Made by a program: the position numbers and the translations under genes. The notes under the pieces are model-generated. The model was not told the DNA's origin, did no database searches, and saw nothing but the letters and a program-made list of their open reading frames with translations. Of a DNA stretch of 64,000 bases, positions 62,555 to 64,000 are shown piece after piece (positions within the stretch are counted from its first letter, which is position 1; each line of letters starts with the position of its first letter). This stretch comes from a bacterium (GTDB lineage: Bacteria > UBP4 > UBA4092 > JAOAEQ01), in the NCBI GenBank assembly GCA_026416715.1, contig JAOAEQ010000010.1, positions 36,002-100,001 of the forward strand, in the 5' to 3' direction.

Positions 62555-62610
62555 AATATCGGATTTCGGATATAGGAATTTATTTAACATGTGGATTTTG
62601 GATTTGGAAT
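62555..62610 (-). repeat. AAATCC-type repeat in the mqnE-mqnA gap
   Basis: On the minus strand the gap reads AAATTCCAAATCCAAAATCC, then further on CCTATATCCGAAATCCGATA. The units match those inserted in yqeC and ubiE. Period is roughly 7-8 nt. Confidence 0.5.
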
Positions 62611-63693
62611 TTAATTTAGATATCGGCTATCCGTTTCGACTGCTACCCTACCCGCTTCGTGAATTAATTTAATTAATGCCGGTTTATCCAGATATTCCTG
62701 CACTTCCGCACCAGCTGCATGAACGATTTTCTCTTCAACCGAAGTCCCGCCCAAATCATCCGCACCGAAACATAACGCAGTTTGAGCCATTTTCGGTCCC
62801 AGATACATCCATAACGCTTTAATATGGTTAAAATTATCTAGCAGGATTCGACTAACGGCGATAACTTTCAAATCATCATATCCCGTCGTTCCGGTTACTC
62901 CAGACAATCGGGTATATTTTGGATGGAAAGCAAGTGGAACGAAACATTGGAATCCGCCGGTTTTATCTTGTAACTCACGTAATGCTAGGAGATGGTCAAC
63001 CCGTTCTTCCAACGTTTCCATATGACCATAGAGCATGGTTGCATTGGTTTTGATTCCGAGCTGATGCGCAATCTGATGGATTTCAAGCCATCGAGAGCCG
63101 GAGATTTTTTTCGGGCAGATTTGCTGACGCACCCGCGGACTGAATATTTCAGCGCCACCGCCGGGGATAGTATCTAATCCCGCCTGTTTAAGTCGAATTA
63201 GCACTTCACTCACTTCAATGTTCGCTAATTCCGCAAAATGGTCAAGTTCAACGGCGGTAAACGCTTGAATACAAAATTGCGGATTGATTTGTTTAATCCG
63301 TTGCAGCATCTCTTCATAAAACGAGAGTGGTAACGATGGATGCATTCCGCCGACGATATGAATCTCAACCAAACCTAATTCCGCTACAGCTCGAATTTTC
63401 TTTTCAATTTCATCTAAGGTTAAGGTATATGCATCCGAGTCTGTTGTGTCGCGGGAAAAAGCGCATAACGGACAACGCGCACCGCAGATATTCGTCGGAT
63501 TAATATTGATATTTGAACTGAAATAAGCATAATCCCCTACTGTTCTTTTCCGAACGATATCGGCTAGATACCCGAGAGTTAAGATATCCGAACTTTGCAT
63601 CAACCGAATACCATCTTCCCGAGTTAACCGTTGTTCCGATTCAACTTTCTGGATTAGGTCGTTTAACGGATTATTCTGCGAAATAAAATTCAT
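62611..63693 (-). CDS. mqnE: Aminofutalosine synthase
   Basis: 360 aa radical-SAM enzyme. The cluster motif is CGARCPLC (Cx3Cx2C) in NPTNICGARCPLCAFSR. VEIHIVGGMHPSLP, IPGGGAEIFSPRVRQQICP and TNATMLYGHMET are typical of MqnE. It joins the enolpyruvylbenzoate made by MqnA to the SAM-derived adenosyl group, forming aminofutalosine. It is 67 nt upstream of mqnA in the same direction. Confidence 0.95.
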   Translation of the reverse strand: MNFISQNNPLNDLIQKVESEQRLTREDGIRLMQSSDILTLGYLADIVRKRTVGDYAYFSSNININPTNICGARCPLCAFSRDTTDSDAYTLTLDEIEKKIRAVAELGLVEIHIVGGMHPSLPLSFYEEMLQRIKQINPQFCIQAFTAVELDHFAELANIEVSEVLIRLKQAGLDTIPGGGAEIFSPRVRQQICPKKISGSRWLEIHQIAHQLGIKTNATMLYGHMETLEERVDHLLALRELQDKTGGFQCFVPLAFHPKYTRLSGVTGTTGYDDLKVIAVSRILLDNFNHIKALWMYLGPKMAQTALCFGADDLGGTSVEEKIVHAAGAEVQEYLDKPALIKLIHEAGRVAVETDSRYLN

Positions 63694-63734
63694 CGTGAAA
63701 TATAAAATGCTAAATTTGAATTGATAAATGCGAT

Positions 63735-64000
63735 TTATTTCGGTTCCCAGCGCTGATATAAATCATGGTCAATATCTAATAAATCTAATACTTTCCCGAC
63801 AACAAAATCGACTATATCTCTAACTGTTTTCGGCTGATGGTAGAATCCCGGCATCGGTGGAACGATATCAACGCCGATTCTCGCTAACTTCAGCATGTTT
63901 TCTAAATGGACTATTGAATAAGGAGCCTCACGTACAAGAAGAAGAAGAGGGACGCGTTCTTTTAGGGCTACTTCACAAACTCTATGTATCAGGTTTTGGT
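63735..64000 (-). CDS. ubiX: UbiX-family flavin prenyltransferase, 5' part cut by window edge
   Basis: 87 C-terminal residues are visible, ending at TAA 63735-63737. LIHRVCEVALKERVPLLLLVREAPYS, IHLENMLKLARIGVDIVPPMP-like sequence, FYHQPKTVRDIVDFVVGKVLDLL and HDLYQRW are the UbiX C-terminus. UbiX prenylates FMN for use by a UbiD decarboxylase. Its place at the head of the mqn operon suggests it serves the late decarboxylation step of the futalosine pathway. The start is outside the window. Confidence 0.93.
   Translation of the reverse strand, partial: QNLIHRVCEVALKERVPLLLLVREAPYSIVHLENMLKLARIGVDIVPPMPGFYHQPKTVRDIVDFVVGKVLDLLDIDHDLYQRWEPK

Overview
The window is AT-rich bacterial DNA (about 60 percent A+T by eye) carrying many housekeeping genes. 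The cell-wall set is Gram-negative in style: a full mraZ-to-ftsZ cluster, a MurE with the DNPR motif typical of meso-diaminopimelate ligases, and a Wzt-type O-polysaccharide ATPase. Menaquinone is made by the futalosine route. Type IV pilin/pseudopilin, YfhO, AlkP-superfamily and secreted carbohydrate-binding-module-like proteins, plus the low synteny with model organisms, suggest an uncultured or deep-branching bacterial lineage. The sequence alone does not let me name the phylum.

Layout. 1-3700: a cut-off basic protein, yqeC, rlmI, and opposite them rsfS and yqeK. 3841-22103 (minus strand): one long division/cell-wall operon reading mraZ-rsmH-ftsL-ftsI-murE-murF-mraY-murD-ftsW-murG-murCB(fused)-ftsQ-ftsA-ftsZ. 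It is driven by a clear TTGACA/TATACA promoter followed by three TGGAA repeats spaced exactly 10 nt, the expected layout of a MraZ operator. 22315-26787: metG, an M20 peptidase, a pseudopilin, and an orphan mannose-type PTS IIA/IIB pair. 27093-40583: a surface/envelope accessory region. It holds a strongly promoted secreted protein broken by an in-frame stop, a YfhO membrane protein, two AlkP-superfamily enzymes that end in the same C-terminal motif, two SPASM radical-SAM proteins, a Wzt-like ABC ATPase and a B12-binding radical-SAM protein.

40700-44250: a small excisionase-type HTH gene behind a sigma-54-like promoter, and facing it a minute complete transcription unit encoding a 12-residue lysine-rich peptide. 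These are followed by yggT with an oxidoreductase, tRNA-Leu(CAG), and smpB with ssrA (tmRNA tag ANQELALAA). 44313-52164 (plus strand): a MshEN-domain membrane protein, mrdA (PBP2), a CsgG-like secreted protein, argD-argF, an F420-ligase-like protein and a GAF histidine kinase. 52275-64000 (mostly minus): trpB2, ccdA, ald, a large TIM-barrel hydrolase-like protein (plus strand), a secreted protein, then the menaquinone genes ubiX-mqnE-mqnA-mqnC-ubiE.

The most unusual signals are: the 12-aa Lys-rich gene with its own promoter and terminator; a yqeK whose only sensible start is AUA; the in-frame TAA in the secreted protein; long perfect intergenic hairpins without U-tracts, two of which share a conserved core; short-period AATCC-type repeats inserted in frame into yqeC and ubiE; a MurC-MurB fusion; and the radical-SAM/Wzt cluster. 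No CRISPR array, insertion sequence, phage region or rRNA was seen.
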